DNA of 64,000 nucleotides from Pilaira anomala (lineage: Eukaryota; Mucoromycota; Mucoromycetes; Mucorales; Mucoraceae): positions 107,001 through 171,000 of the forward strand of contig JAIXMQ010000014.1 in the NCBI GenBank assembly GCA_025716855.1. Reading direction: 5' to 3'. The translations under genes were made by a program, and so were the position numbers. The notes beneath the pieces are model-generated. The model did no database searches. It was not told the origin of the DNA and saw only the letters and a program-made list of their open reading frames with translations. Shown one piece after another: positions 49,328 to 59,790 of the stretch. Position 1 is the first letter of the stretch, and each line of letters starts with the position of its first letter.

Positions 49328-49955
49328 TTAATCGTCAAGACCATTAACATTACCACCAAAGACACCCTTTCTGTAATGTTCACGTTGTTTTCTTAACCAA
49401 CTTCTATAACCTTGAACAGACTGGATCTTCTCACCATAGTAATCGGGAACAGGATTACGAATAGAATTAAGACGAGCATCGGCACGATTCTTTTTAATAT
49501 GCTCAAAAAATTCTTTGTCACGAACGTCCATAGCATGAGCTACTTTACGGTTCATTAATTTGAAGAAAGTATTACCAACAACAGGGCCTAATAAGAAACC
49601 ACCAAAACCCTATATTTTTGTTTTTAATAAATAAAAAAAGAAAAAGTGATATATTTGCACAAAATATTCAACTTACAGCACCAACAGTACTGACAACAGC
49701 AGCCATGAGAGGATCCATACCGAGAACCTTTGTTAAAGGATCAACTTGCATTTGAAGGAAATAAGCAAAAGTACCAGCAGCAGGAGCGACGGTACTAGGC
49801 AAATAGAAGGCAACTTCGTAAGCTCTTCTCTTCTTTCTCAATTTGAAGTAATCGTTCCAGGTAGGAATTTCGTTTTGAGTTGCAGCAGTGCTGCTTAACC
49901 GAACATGAGATAAAAAGGGTCTCACTAATTGAGACTTGATGGGTGACAAGGCCAT
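49328..49955 (-). CDS. PAM17: Mitochondrial import motor subunit PAM17
   Basis: Inner-membrane component of the presequence translocase-associated motor of TIM23. About 184 residues in two exons, joined at VGA|GFGGFLLGP, starting MALSPIKSQLVRPFLSHVRL, a presequence rich in basic and hydroxylated residues. Then LTWNDYFKLRKKRR-type core (here TWNDYFKLRKKRRAYE), membrane segments around YLPSTVAPAAGTFAYFL and AAVVSTVGAGFGGFLLGPVVG, and the matrix tail with FFEHIKKNRADARLNSIRNPVPDYYGEKI and GYRSWLRKQREH. Length and motifs fit PAM17. Its 3' end faces an empty spacer. Confidence 0.92.
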
Positions 49956-50076
49956 TTTGAAGTTGAATAAAATAAATAAATAAAAGAGTGGCAAAAATTC
50001 TTTACTCTTAAAAGTATTGGAATGACGTTGCCCAATTTTTTTTTTTTTTTATTCAATACTTCATTCTCAGTTTTTT

Positions 50077-50111
<35 letters not shown>

Positions 50112-50201
50112 CTCTCTTTTTCTTCAAATTAAGTTACATGAAACATTATCCTTTTAAAATTATATAAAAAGAAAGATGAATGTGAATTAAAAATAAGGGA
50201 A
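49956..50201. promoter_or_regulatory. Divergent promoter, PAM17 and orphan gene
   Basis: 246 bp between starts facing apart. Dominated by T runs (50037-50050, 50081-50110). No TATA box is clear. Confidence 0.45.
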
Positions 50202-51081
50202 ATGTCTACTTTTGTATTTGCACCAAGTTGGATTACTTATCCAAACAATCCTAAAAGTAAGAAAAATAATGAGAAATAAAAGGGTGTAATAGTATACTAA
50301 ACATAACCTGAAAATAGCATTAAAAAAAGAAACCGACGAATTCCCAACCTTGAATAGCCATAATAAAATTAACAACAACACTGAAAAAAAAGAGCACAAT
50401 GTTTGGCTAAATCCTAGCTTAATACAAAAAATACACCATTCCGGTGGCGAAGAAGACGGAGAAGAGGTCGATTTTGAGGAAAACAAATATGAACTAGAAA
50501 GGTTAAAAGCATTGGTACCAAAAACAAAAAAATCATTATCAGCCTCTTCTTCGTCAACTAAAAATACTAAAAGAAATATTCGATTGAATTATAAGCAGTT
50601 AAAAGTACCTAATCATAAACACTCATCGCGGCAAGTAACTGGAATAAAAGACCATACCACCACCACAACAACAACAACAACAATAATAACAACAGCAACA
50701 ACAACAACAACAACAACAACAACAGTACCTTCAGTTACTATAAAAGCACCTGATTCTTCTCCACCGATACTGCCAACCCCTACACCAAAACCACCGCTGA
50801 CACAACCTATACAAACCATACGATCTACACCAACTACACCAAAATATTATATATCAGTACAAGAACAGCAACATTTCATCTATTTTTTAAAGTCTTGGAC
50901 TTCTACTAGCATTACTTCAAATAATAACTATTCTTATTTCAATAATAATAATAACATTAGTATCAGTAGTAACTATAGCCATAGTAGTCATAGCAGCAAT
51001 AGTAGCGATAGTAGTTTTCAAAGTGATACTACATTGTATACAAGTAATTCTTATTTTCATCACGACCCTTTTTCACTTTAA
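50202..51081 (+). CDS. Ser/Thr/Asn-rich orphan protein
   Basis: Not recognised. 272 residues in two exons (50202-50256, 50318-51081) joined as NPK|TLKKETDEFPTL; lengths sum to whole codons. The start STFVFAPSWITYPNN is followed by DEFPTL and NVWLNPSLIQKI, then an acidic helix (EEVDFEENKYELERLKALVP) and a basic stretch. A long Thr run, a Pro-rich part and Ser/Asn/His repeats make up the rest. The conserved-looking parts are the first 90 residues. Low complexity in the second half comes from ACA and AGT repeats, so it may vary between strains. No membrane segments. Possibly a regulatory protein; function unknown. Confidence 0.65.
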
Positions 51082-51106
51082 GTCTCATTTCTTTTATTCC
51101 ATTTTT

Positions 51107-51138
<32 letters not shown>

Positions 51139-51546
51139 CTCCCTCCTATGTTATTTACATGAATTGAATCTTTTTTGAGACAAATAATAATAAAACAATT
51201 TCAGTTTATATCTTTTATTTGGCCTTCTTTATAAAAAGGTCAACTACAAATATGTATCTTAATTAACTTATTAATGTATCGTTTATTTTATATAATAATA
51301 AAAAAAAAATTATACGTCGATCGTTTTTATCACATTCCCACGGCGATTCAAGTAAAATGCATGCTTAAAACTATGAAGTATGTGTTTATTGTTTATTGTA
51401 CCTTTAACCCAAATCCCTGGATATTACAGTCACACACTTAAAAAAAAAAAAGGATTTTAAATTTATGCAAAGCTATTCTTATCACATTTCTGAAAAGTGT
51501 TACTATCTATTTTGCTAGCTTTGCACGAACACTGTTTGTTTTATTT

Positions 51547-51597
<51 letters not shown>

Positions 51598-52253
51598 ATG
51601 ATACTAAGCATTTCTGCGCCTTTTGAGAGAAAGTACGCTAATTCTTAAAAAGTTTGATTTAATAATAAGGAGCTGAAAAATAACCAAATAAAAGCTTTGG
51701 AGATCATAAAAATCTAAAAAGAGAGAGAGAGAGAGAGAGAGATTATGATATGAACGTTCTTGATATTTTGAAAGACTTTATTTGATTGAATGCTCTCAAA
51801 GATTAAAAAACTTTCTTCAAGATTTTTCGAAAAGCGCTATAAATAAAATTGCGACATAATAAAACAAAATTTGAGAAGGCCTTTTAGTTGTCATATATCG
51901 CTCGCAGTACAAGGTATAGAGGTAGTGTTACATTATTTAATTGGTGAAGCACAGTTTTAAAGACCCGTTTCTTATTACTCTTGGTCATTTTTTTTTTGGT
52001 AAATAAAAAGATCTACATGCAGTAAACATAAAAAAAAAAAAAAATAGTATAAATAAATATATAATAAAGTTTAAAAACTTAACTTAGTCCTGTTCATATT
52101 TATTTTAGCTCAAAAAAATAGTAAAAAACACAGAATTTAAAAATAACCTTAAAAAAATAAAATAAATCTCAGCCGCTTTTTTATTTATTTACCTTTTTCC
52201 GTTCTTTATTTTATTTTTTTTTACGTCTCTTCTTCTATTTTATATATTTATTC
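51082..52253. other. Gene-free interval with homopolymer and GA repeat
   Basis: 1.2 kb. TA repeat at 51117-51138. T run of 44 at 51550-51593. GA repeat at 51719-51742. A perfect 10-bp inverted repeat TGCAAAGCTA/TAGCTTTGCA sits at 51466-51475 and 51516-51525. The right end is the promoter of the PC-esterase-like gene. Confidence 0.6.
51550..51593 (+). repeat. 44-bp T homopolymer
   Basis: Longest T run in the window, in an intergenic region. Length in the real genome may differ because such runs are hard to assemble. Confidence 0.9.
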
Positions 52254-54452
52254 ATGACTGAATACGCTTTGTTAGAGGAAGAAATGACAATCCCCAAAAA
52301 ATCACCTTCTCGGCTATGGAGAATTGGAATTATGATTGCAGGTGTTGTTTTGGTAGTTACAGGACTTGTGGTTATTATTCGACAAAACTATAAGGAAGAT
52401 GAATCTATTGCTGCAGAAACAACAGGGCCTATCAATACAGTAGCGCCCGAACGATTTATAAGCTTTAATATACCTACACAAGAAGAGTTATATTACTTGG
52501 ACCTAGATAAATACCCTATTGAAGACAATTTACTTCGACTCTTTGCTGGATCCAAAGAATCGATTGAGGCTGTGGCTATTGAAAATTTATTGGGCAAAAA
52601 CAATGGAAATTCAAATTACACTAATTGGACGGATAAATGGTTAGTTCAACCAGATAAAATTATTGAAGAAAATACATTAGATTGTGATCAACAGTTACTT
52701 CCATATCCAATTTTACGTCAAATTGTGTCTGAATATATACCCATTGGCAACCCAGATAATTCTTATGATGTCTTTAGTGAGATCAATTTCACTAAACCAT
52801 TTGTTTTGTTACCATTTGCAAAGCAACCAAAATTGACTCAGGGGCAAAAATTATGCGTCCGAGTCATTGTACCTTATCAAAATAAAGGTGGAAACGATAC
52901 ATACCACTTGCTTTATAAACCATATGATCATAACAATGAACGATTGACTTCACCTTGGTGGGACATAATGATGACTTCTTTAAGAGATATCAAAACAAAT
53001 GCTACATTACCTATTCATATGGAACCATGGTCTGGACATAATCCTATTCGACATAATGCTCGTGAATTAAATAATGTTAATTCTCAAACACCAGAATGGA
53101 GTCATTTACGTGACGATGAAATCTATGAAAGAGAAAGGATGCATGTATATGAAGCATCTGTAACGTTACCTCAAAGTGGTACTTATGAACTCTCAAGTCT
53201 TTTAGAATTCGTAGAAGCTCGTTATAATTTTGAATTTGGACCTGTAACATCTTACCGGCCAGCCAATCTATCTATTTATCCCGCAAGCGGCGAAAGAATT
53301 GTTATAAATGAAAAAGAAACCTCAGATCATGACAAAAACAAGAATATACATCAAAAGTTTTTAGAACAACATTTAGCACTGCCACTTTGTAACAATACAA
53401 ATCATCCAGGAAGATGGTTAAGTTGGCCTCAAGATAACGAAAAGGATTTACAAAAAGTTTCAGGACTCACTCGAGATGGAAAGTATTGGGCTCCTTATGA
53501 ATGTAGATATCGACATATATCTTATGAAGCATTTAATCGATGTACTTCCAAGAAATATTCAAGAGGTATTGATCTTTATGGTGATTCTAATATTAGAAGA
53601 TCTATCAAGAAATTCTTGAGTCATGGTCAATGGTGTAACGGTTGGGAACAACAAATCAATTCACCCCTGCTTCCAGATGATCAGTTACCAACTGTTGATC
53701 AATTCAACAAGAATAAACGCCAAACAGCTGAAGTTGGATATGATAGACCAGAGGATTATCGTTATATTACTGAAAGTCAAACACGTAGTTGTTACTGTGA
53801 AGATTTTTCTGAAGAATATTGGAAACAAGAATGGTTTAATGCAAATGCAAGAAGATTTGACTTGGAGTTTAGTAACTCACCTGAACAATCAAAAGCATTA
53901 GGTCTTACTGAGTGGGATGAAGAGAAATCAATGAATACTACTACAACAACTCGTGACGCAATTCCTGTAAATTCTTATAAATGGGATGGCTTAACTTATC
54001 TCAATAATCCTCATTGGGATACGGCTGTTCCTTCCAGTAGTAAACCAGCGGATATTGCTATATTTTCTCTAGGTAATTGGGATGCTGCATTTGCTAGGTT
54101 AGATCCTTTTTTGAATGATGTAGATCGTCTTATTCGTCAAATTAAAGAACACTATGATTTATCAAAGACTCATATTATTTATCGTACAGCACAATACTAT
54201 TGTTGTCGTGTGGATGGATCGGGTCGTACTCGTCAAGTAAGTGGTCCAAGAATGGAAGCTTTTGAACAAGAAACGAGACGTAAATTTCAAACTGAATTAA
54301 ATGCAACGATTTGGGACACTTATGCTATGGGTGAAAGTAAATCTTGGGATGAAAAACTTATTGCTATCACTTGTCCCTCTAACCATGTTCCTGCCGATCA
54401 AGTAGAAATAGAAAATCAAGTTCTTATGAATGGACTTTGTAACAATAATTAG
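52254..54452 (+). CDS. Type II membrane PC-esterase/NXPE-like protein
   Basis: Intronless gene of 732 residues. One membrane anchor lies at about residues 22-44 after a short cytosolic tail, so it is likely a Golgi type II protein. The lumenal part has many N-glycosylation sites (NYTNWT, NATLP, NLS). GRWLSWPQ, then WAPYECRYRHISYEAFNRC and LYGDSNIRR (GDS at 443-445), are the opening blocks of the SGNH-type PC-esterase/NXPE fold found in Cas1p, Pmr5-like and animal NXPE proteins. The C-terminal CPSNHVPADQVEIENQVL holds a possible catalytic His at 711. Such proteins transfer or remove O-acetyl groups on glycans; this is inference. Paired cysteines (CYC, CCR) suggest disulfides. The nearest relatives are unclear. 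Confidence 0.7.
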   Translation: MTEYALLEEEMTIPKKSPSRLWRIGIMIAGVVLVVTGLVVIIRQNYKEDESIAAETTGPINTVAPERFISFNIPTQEELYYLDLDKYPIEDNLLRLFAGSKESIEAVAIENLLGKNNGNSNYTNWTDKWLVQPDKIIEENTLDCDQQLLPYPILRQIVSEYIPIGNPDNSYDVFSEINFTKPFVLLPFAKQPKLTQGQKLCVRVIVPYQNKGGNDTYHLLYKPYDHNNERLTSPWWDIMMTSLRDIKTNATLPIHMEPWSGHNPIRHNARELNNVNSQTPEWSHLRDDEIYERERMHVYEASVTLPQSGTYELSSLLEFVEARYNFEFGPVTSYRPANLSIYPASGERIVINEKETSDHDKNKNIHQKFLEQHLALPLCNNTNHPGRWLSWPQDNEKDLQKVSGLTRDGKYWAPYECRYRHISYEAFNRCTSKKYSRGIDLYGDSNIRRSIKKFLSHGQWCNGWEQQINSPLLPDDQLPTVDQFNKNKRQTAEVGYDRPEDYRYITESQTRSCYCEDFSEEYWKQEWFNANARRFDLEFSNSPEQSKALGLTEWDEEKSMNTTTTTRDAIPVNSYKWDGLTYLNNPHWDTAVPSSSKPADIAIFSLGNWDAAFARLDPFLNDVDRLIRQIKEHYDLSKTHIIYRTAQYYCCRVDGSGRTRQVSGPRMEAFEQETRRKFQTELNATIWDTYAMGESKSWDEKLIAITCPSNHVPADQVEIENQVLMNGLCNNN

Positions 54453-54540
54453 AATCTTTCATTTTAATAATATAATAATAGTACACTTTTTTTTTTTTTT
54501 TTTTTTTTTTGTCTTTCTTTCTTTCTTTCGCTTTCTTTTT

Positions 54541-55140
54541 CTATTGCTTTTCAATCAAAGGTTCACCTGCCTCTGTCAAAGAAGTTCCAATATCAACTGA
54601 CTTGTTATCAGAAAGACGAACAACAGTGAATTCTGAAGTAACCCACTTTGATCCTCCAACACGCTTAGAGACAAAATGTACTTTAGCACGTTCACCTATA
54701 AATAAAAAAAAATTTAATTTTTATACGTTTATATAATACGCTATGTAAAAAAAAGTGGTACCTGTTGAGCCTTTGACTTCGAAACCAATGTCAATTTTAC
54801 CCTTCAAATGGTTCACTGAACCACTGATCCAAGGCCAAGAATCTGCATAATCGATTTGATCACCAATAAGAGCCATCACTTGGGGATCATAACGGACAGT
54901 AAACAAAGTACCGTGAACAACACTACTAGATAGACGTTGGTGGTTTAATGCAGCACCGAGACCAACACCCCAAACAACAGCACCTACACCAATACCAGTC
55001 CAAAGCCAACGTCTTTTGGAAGGTGGAGGAGGTCTAGGTAATTCACGATCGACAACAACTGTCTTGTGAGCAAAACGACGTGCCGATAATCTAACTGTAC
55101 TGGTAACAGAACGGACTGCTGATAAACGTAAAGCAATCAT
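54541..55140 (-). CDS. COA1: Cytochrome c oxidase assembly factor COA1
   Basis: Predicted mitochondrial inner-membrane factor acting with Mss51/Shy1 in Cox1 assembly. About 175 residues in two exons, joined at STG|ERAKVHF. The start MIALRLSAVRSVTSTVRLSARR is a mitochondrial presequence, and WLWTGIGVGAVVWGVGLG is a single membrane span. The Coa1 domain follows: VVHGTLFTVRYDPQVMALIGDQI, then WPWISGSVNHLKGKIDIGFEVKG and SKRVGGSKWVTSEFTV. The same fold occurs in Tim21, but the VNHLKGKIDIGFEVKG segment suits Coa1 better. Convergent with the PC-esterase-like gene (88 bp between stops). Confidence 0.82.
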
Positions 55141-55839
55141 CTATATATTTTTTACTAAAAAAGAAAAAGAAAAAATAGGGCAAATGGTCCCCATGGATGT
55201 ATATAACTTCAATTCAATTATCACGTCACGTTTAGAAACTCCGGTTGCATGAGAGTTTTTGTTCTGTCAGTCTATGAAATAATTATAAAATCAAGAGAAA
55301 AAGCCTACCTTGATTGAATTTTTTTTTAGTCGATTTTCAAAGATGAATTCTTGGGGCACCAAAAAAAAAAAAAAAAAAGCGGGCTTTTGGCCTTTGGAGC
55401 TCCTGATTGTGGTGTAGATGAGTTTATGTGGTGCCATTTGAGCTTATACATTAACCAAAGGCTTCATAATAAATGCTAAGATAAATAATAGTGATAAAAA
55501 AAAAGTGTGGCTGTAAAAAATAGCGTAATCTTGTTGGGGGCAATCTTGAGGGAAACTTATTGGATGGTACATAAAGACAAGACACTTTAAAAAAGAATGG
55601 GTTTATTTATGTATATGTATATCACAACATGTCAAAGGAAAATAAGTTTAATCTGGACTTTTTGTTTATTACCCTTTTTTTTTTTTTTTTACTACAATAA
55701 TTATTTAAAAAAAGTTACTAGTGCTTTAGCCTTTACAATCCAGAAAGGAAAAGTTTCTGAATTCAAAGTTTCCCAAGACAAACCACGAGGAGGTCCACTA
55801 GCTGAAGTCTCGAGGATACAACGGATAAGTACAACAACA
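55141..55839. other. Interval upstream of the repeat cluster
   Basis: About 700 bp including the COA1 promoter region. The frame at 55597-55971 contains FTIQKGKVSEFKVSQDK, which looks slightly protein-like, but it has no start context and overlaps the repeat. No gene called. Confidence 0.45.
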
Positions 55840-56480
55840 CAACAATCAATGATAATATTTTTCTTAGAGATGACTACCAAGATAAGAACCATCAATCCAA
55901 CTCTCCCTTCGATATTCGTATGGTTTTACGTGCCATTACACCCAGGATTAAACTGCACGAACCGCTCGTAAACGAGGACGGAAGAGAAGGAGACAGGACT
56001 TACCAAGACAGAACATACTCGCCAAAAAATAGAATCACTAACTGCTGCGGTATTGTGGCAACAATCAACCTTTGATCATAATATTTTCCTTTGAGATGAC
56101 ATCTACCAAGATGAGAACCATCAATCCAACTCTCCCTACGATATCCGTATGGTTTAACGTGCCATTACACCCAGGATTGAACTGCACGAACCGCTCGTAA
56201 ACGAGGACGGAAAAGAAGGAGACAGGACTCATCAAGATAGAGCATACTCGCCAGAAAACAGAATTCACAAAACTTGATCATTGCTTTTACAAACCCGTTG
56301 CATTGCTGACACTATCCCACAAAAGAACGACTCGGGCTGCTAAAAGCTCGCTCATCAGAAGGCTGACGTGTACCTCCAGCTCCTCCTTCGATCCGTATGG
56401 TTTTATGTGCCATTACACCCAGAATTAAACTGCACGAACCGCTCGTAAACGAGGACGGAGAAGAAGGAGATACACAGCTT
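55840..56480 (+). repeat. Three degenerate copies of a coding-like unit
   Basis: Copies centred near 55950, 56180 and 56425 (spacing about 229 and 247 bp). The shared core runs from CGTATGGTTT to GAGGACGGAA. Copies 1 and 2 align over about 190 bp, copy 3 over about 85 bp. On the plus strand all three keep the frame IRMVLRAITPRIKLHEPLVNEDG, apart from a TTA-to-TAA stop in copy 2. The core contains the hairpin CTCGTAAACGAG. No family was recognised. It may be the decayed exon of a repeated gene or a mobile element. Confidence 0.65.
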
Positions 56481-56504
56481 CGTCAAAACTCACTTTAACA
56501 ACCG

Positions 56505-56770
56505 TTTTGTCCTTTTGCTTTCAAGTGCCAGCAGACTACAAATAGAAATATTTCTAAAATGAGTGTTAGAAAGTGTTGGAAACTGTTTGAAAACAATAAA
56601 TATATATATATAAAAATAACTTACCACCATAACAGTAACCGTTTTGTCCTTTTGCTTTCAAGTGCCAGCATACTACAAATAGAAATATTTCTAAAATGAG
56701 TGTTAGAAATTGTTAGAAACTATTTGGAAGCATAATAAATATATAAAAAAAAAATAACTTACCATCATAA
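56505..56770 (-). repeat. Tandem duplication of an intron-exon module
   Basis: About 130 bp is duplicated with high identity (copies starting near 56505 and 56630 on the plus strand). On the minus strand each copy has a GTAAGT donor, a short intron, a TATTTGTAG acceptor and a 48-nt exon-like segment coding CWHLKAKGQNG. The upstream copy runs on into YCYG before the next donor, and the downstream one ends in NGC then stop. Splice signals and frame (V|CWHLKAKGQNG) are kept in both. The upstream part has an in-frame stop, so the whole is a decayed or unusual gene. Confidence 0.6.
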
Positions 56771-57000
56771 CAACAACAACTAAAGCAGCACCAGTATTAG
56801 TCAGAGCAATACCTATCATAGCAACACCTGTCATAGCAGCACCTGTTATAGCAACACCACCAGCCATAACAATAACCGGTAATACAACAAACACCCGGTG
56901 ATGACAGCAGAAAATCGATACTATGGCACCATATTAACTGTATCACAAATAGAACAAGATACCCGACAAAAGAAACCCAGAAGCAACTGGTATTCAAATC
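56770..57000 (-). pseudogene. Cys/Tyr-rich 15-bp repeat coding remnant
   Basis: Four 15-bp units on the minus strand encode CCYNR, CCYDR, CCYDR and YCSD-stop. They follow GYCYGWW, the same GYCYG as in the duplicated exon next door. The frame contains a TAA at 56797-56799 before reaching the next splice donor. A second frame (GVAITGAAMTGVAMIG) is open too, so the real frame is uncertain. Confidence 0.4.
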
Positions 57001-58187
57001 TTTAAATCTTTATGCAGCAATACACTTAACCTCCCAGAAGTAAACTTCTAGGACCAGGAACTATCCCATGGTAAGTTAATTACAGATGTAGAATAAAGAA
57101 ATGTCGAGATCTATACTAATCTGCAAGTAGAGAACTAATGCATTACACTTCGAGAAGTGCTGATTGCGGCATGTCAAAACATTGTAAATGTTCCACGGTA
57201 AGAAAACCGCTACATTCGCATCACAATCAAACAATAGAACACCATACTTTGCAAAAGAAAAGATAATGATGGGTATAAAAGGGGTAACCAACAGGGTTAT
57301 TTTGTATACTTTTTTTTTTATTCATAATCTTGATGACGTTTCCAAAAAAAAAAAAAATATGATAAAAAAAAAGTGTGTCACAAAAAAAAAAACCACAGAG
57401 ACTAAAGCGCCGTAGAAACAGAATTTATTATTATCTCACCTTAACATAAACGTAAAGGCTTTATTATTTTCAAACTAATGTTGTGACTACAGTCTTTGGT
57501 TACATTGAAAGTTTAATTGAGCTCCATGGGTGAATTTAAAAGTAGGTAAAAGAAAAGAATACATACTAAAGGGCAACAGTGGAAATATTATTACTCTATA
57601 TTATGTATGAAAAGAGGATATATTTCAATTAACGAGTGTGCAGACACAACTACAACATTACTTTTGATTTGTGGTTTTATGTAAGCGTATTATCAACAAG
57701 GTATCTATGGGATTATTCTTCCTTTCTTTTTTGGATATATATACATATAGACAAAGACAGAAAAATAAAGAACATCATGTGCATATTATTTGCCACCTTT
57801 TCATTTTCTTTTTCATATACCTTAGTATAAAGCGAAATGAGTTGAATGTGCTTCTACAGTTAATGTTAGTTACTATTCGATAAGTTGGGCGCTTTGTTGA
57901 CTGAATGTTTGATAATTGGTTTAAGTCAAATAAATAACTACAATTAAATCTTTCATTATCCTGTGTTCTAAAGGAAGCTATTTTCATGTTACCAATCTTG
58001 TCTGTACCAGTTACCGCTATTTTATCACCGCTCCTGGTACCAAGTCAGTTTGTTTAAGACTATCATCATATGTCTATAAAAAAAAAACGGTTTGATTTTT
58101 AACATATAGACGGATATTTTTAATAATTAAAAGGCCTGAATATCTTTTTTTATTTTTATTTTGGTACTTCTGTCTATCTTTATTTAG
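57001..58187. other. Gene-free interval
   Basis: No supported gene. GTAAGT and GTAAGA after exon-like ends at about 57072 and 57198, TATAAAAG at about 57275, and a short hairpin AGAAGT-AA-ACTTCT near 57040 were noted, but no consistent gene model could be drawn. Confidence 0.4.
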
Positions 58188-58690
58188 ATTTCCTTAACAG
58201 CTTTGAAATGATTAATGAAGACCTCCAATCTGATACTTTCCAAATCCAAGCTTTGACTGAATATTTGGAAGAAATACTTTAAAAGTTACAAGTACAGCAG
58301 CAATTCACTCCCTCACACGTTTCAGCTGGTACCAACATAGATTTGGATTATGACCCCTAAGACCAATTGCTTCTGATATCATCCCTGTTGAGCGACTGTA
58401 ACAAGCTTTATCTGGTAAAGGTGAGGACTTTTTCGATCATCACTGGACGAACTTGATCTGCATAAACGTACACCTTCGCCTCAACTTTTTCTGTAAGTCA
58501 TAAAAGAGAACATACATAAATCCATTCAAGCAGCTGGTCGTAGATCACATCTCCAACAAAACAATCGTTATCTTAATAATAATCAGCAACTAAGCCAAAA
58601 TGTTAAAAGACTTGATTCTCCTAATATTGGGCCAACTTCATCAAATGTTTTACAGTCGAATAATTCGATCAAAACTTTTGAAACAATCCA
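58188..58690 (+). pseudogene. Degraded retroelement-like coding sequence
   Basis: The plus strand reads FLNSFEMINEDLQSDTFQIQ, then TEYLEEIL-stop-KLQVQQQF, NIDLDYDP-stop, GKGEDFFD, a frameshift, LDELDLHKRTPSPQLF-stop, and IQAAGRRSHLQQNNR. At least three stops and one frameshift break it. The last part is shared with the dispersed repeat at 25681, so the repeat carries the end of this sequence. The helical, Gln-rich character would suit an ORF1 or gag-like protein of a retroelement, but this is inference. Confidence 0.5.
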
Positions 58691-59513
58691 TATCCAACTT
58701 CTATTAGTTATTTTCACTAACTTCACACCATCATTCTCTAACACCACAATTAATTGTCAAACTTCACATCATTATTCTTTAAGAGCGCATTGATTTCTCT
58801 AAGAGCACATTTACTTTCTCTAAGAACACATTTACTTTCTCTAAGAGCACATTTACTTTCTCTAAGAACACATCATTTATTTCTCTAAGAGCACATTGAT
58901 TTCTCTAAGAACACATTTATTTTCTCTACGAGCACATTTATTTTTTCTAATTTCACACTTTTTTTTTTCTAACTCCACAATTTTTTCTCTGACTTCGCAT
59001 CACTATTTTCTTGTGGGACAATCAGTAATGAAAAAAAGACTTAGAGTTGATTTATTAAGTAAAAATAAAACTGAAGAAAATCCTCTAAATTAAAATAATA
59101 ACCATCTTTTTATATCTTGAATATCCTGATGAATCGTGTTTGAATCAGGACCATCTTTTTGATGGGTTTAAATGAATCTACGCTTAACTCTTTTGCTTTT
59201 TTTTTTGACTAAGTACGTTCTACTCTTTCGAATTGACCATATTTAATTGTAAATAATAACTACCATATTGGATAACAACTTATATCGTTCATAACTAAAG
59301 AGCTCCATTTAATTATTTACATGGTCAGTATTTGTCTGGATTCCGTTGTTGCTAATTTCATTGCGGTAAATGCGCATATTTTTAAATTGAGAATAGGAAG
59401 GTTTGAAACCTGAGAAAGAAGAATCACTGAGAATCTTACGAAGCAAAAGGTTCAAAAGCTAAATTAAATTAAATAGGAGAGATAGAATCATCTTGCCTTA
59501 GACCGCCGCCTTG
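58524..59513 (+). repeat. Dispersed repeat, copy B
   Basis: Second copy of the 1-kb repeat at 25681-26643, same orientation, with small indels. Unlike copy A, it continues on both sides into related sequence: the degraded coding sequence on the left and more LINE reverse transcriptase on the right. Copy B therefore probably shows the fuller ancestral arrangement. Confidence 0.85.
58788..58950 (+). repeat. Minisatellite in copy B
   Basis: About eight units of the ctaagaacacatttactttct type, with AGAGCA/AGAACA variants alternating more often than in copy A. Confidence 0.85.
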
Positions 59514-59790
59514 AGGGACAGGATGAATAAAGCCCGTCTGAGATAACTCGGGTGGACACGATCTTGATTAAAAAAGTAAGCCGAGACAATCAGATCGAGT
59601 TTGCTTTGCATAATCCATGAAATGCTTCATGAGAAGACCATTGTCAGCAATAAATCTATCCCTTAGAAACCCAGTTTGAAACGAATTGATAAAGTGGTCA
59701 GCCTGTGCAATAACACGAACATTCAGAAGTTTGGTGAAAACCTTAGCATCAGTATTGATTAACGAAATGGGACGCCTATTCTACTATATT
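59390..59790 (-). mobile_element. LINE reverse transcriptase fragment, N-terminal fingers to palm
   Basis: Minus strand reads PFRLINTDAKVFTKLLNVRV, then INSFQTGFLRDRFIADNGLL and DQ-RVHPSYLRRALF, then PQGGGLRQDDSISPI. This matches the LINE order RPISLLNTDYKI...QTGF...GRFI, the catalytic FLDQEKAYDRV block and GLRQGDPLSP. The segment before RVHPSY is damaged by a deletion and frameshift that removes the first catalytic Asp. The fragment is dead. Confidence 0.75.

Noticed and set aside
57188..57415. Plus-strand frame of 75 codons
   Set aside because: Ends in a Lys-rich homopolymer translation; context is a repeat-rich region with no start signals.
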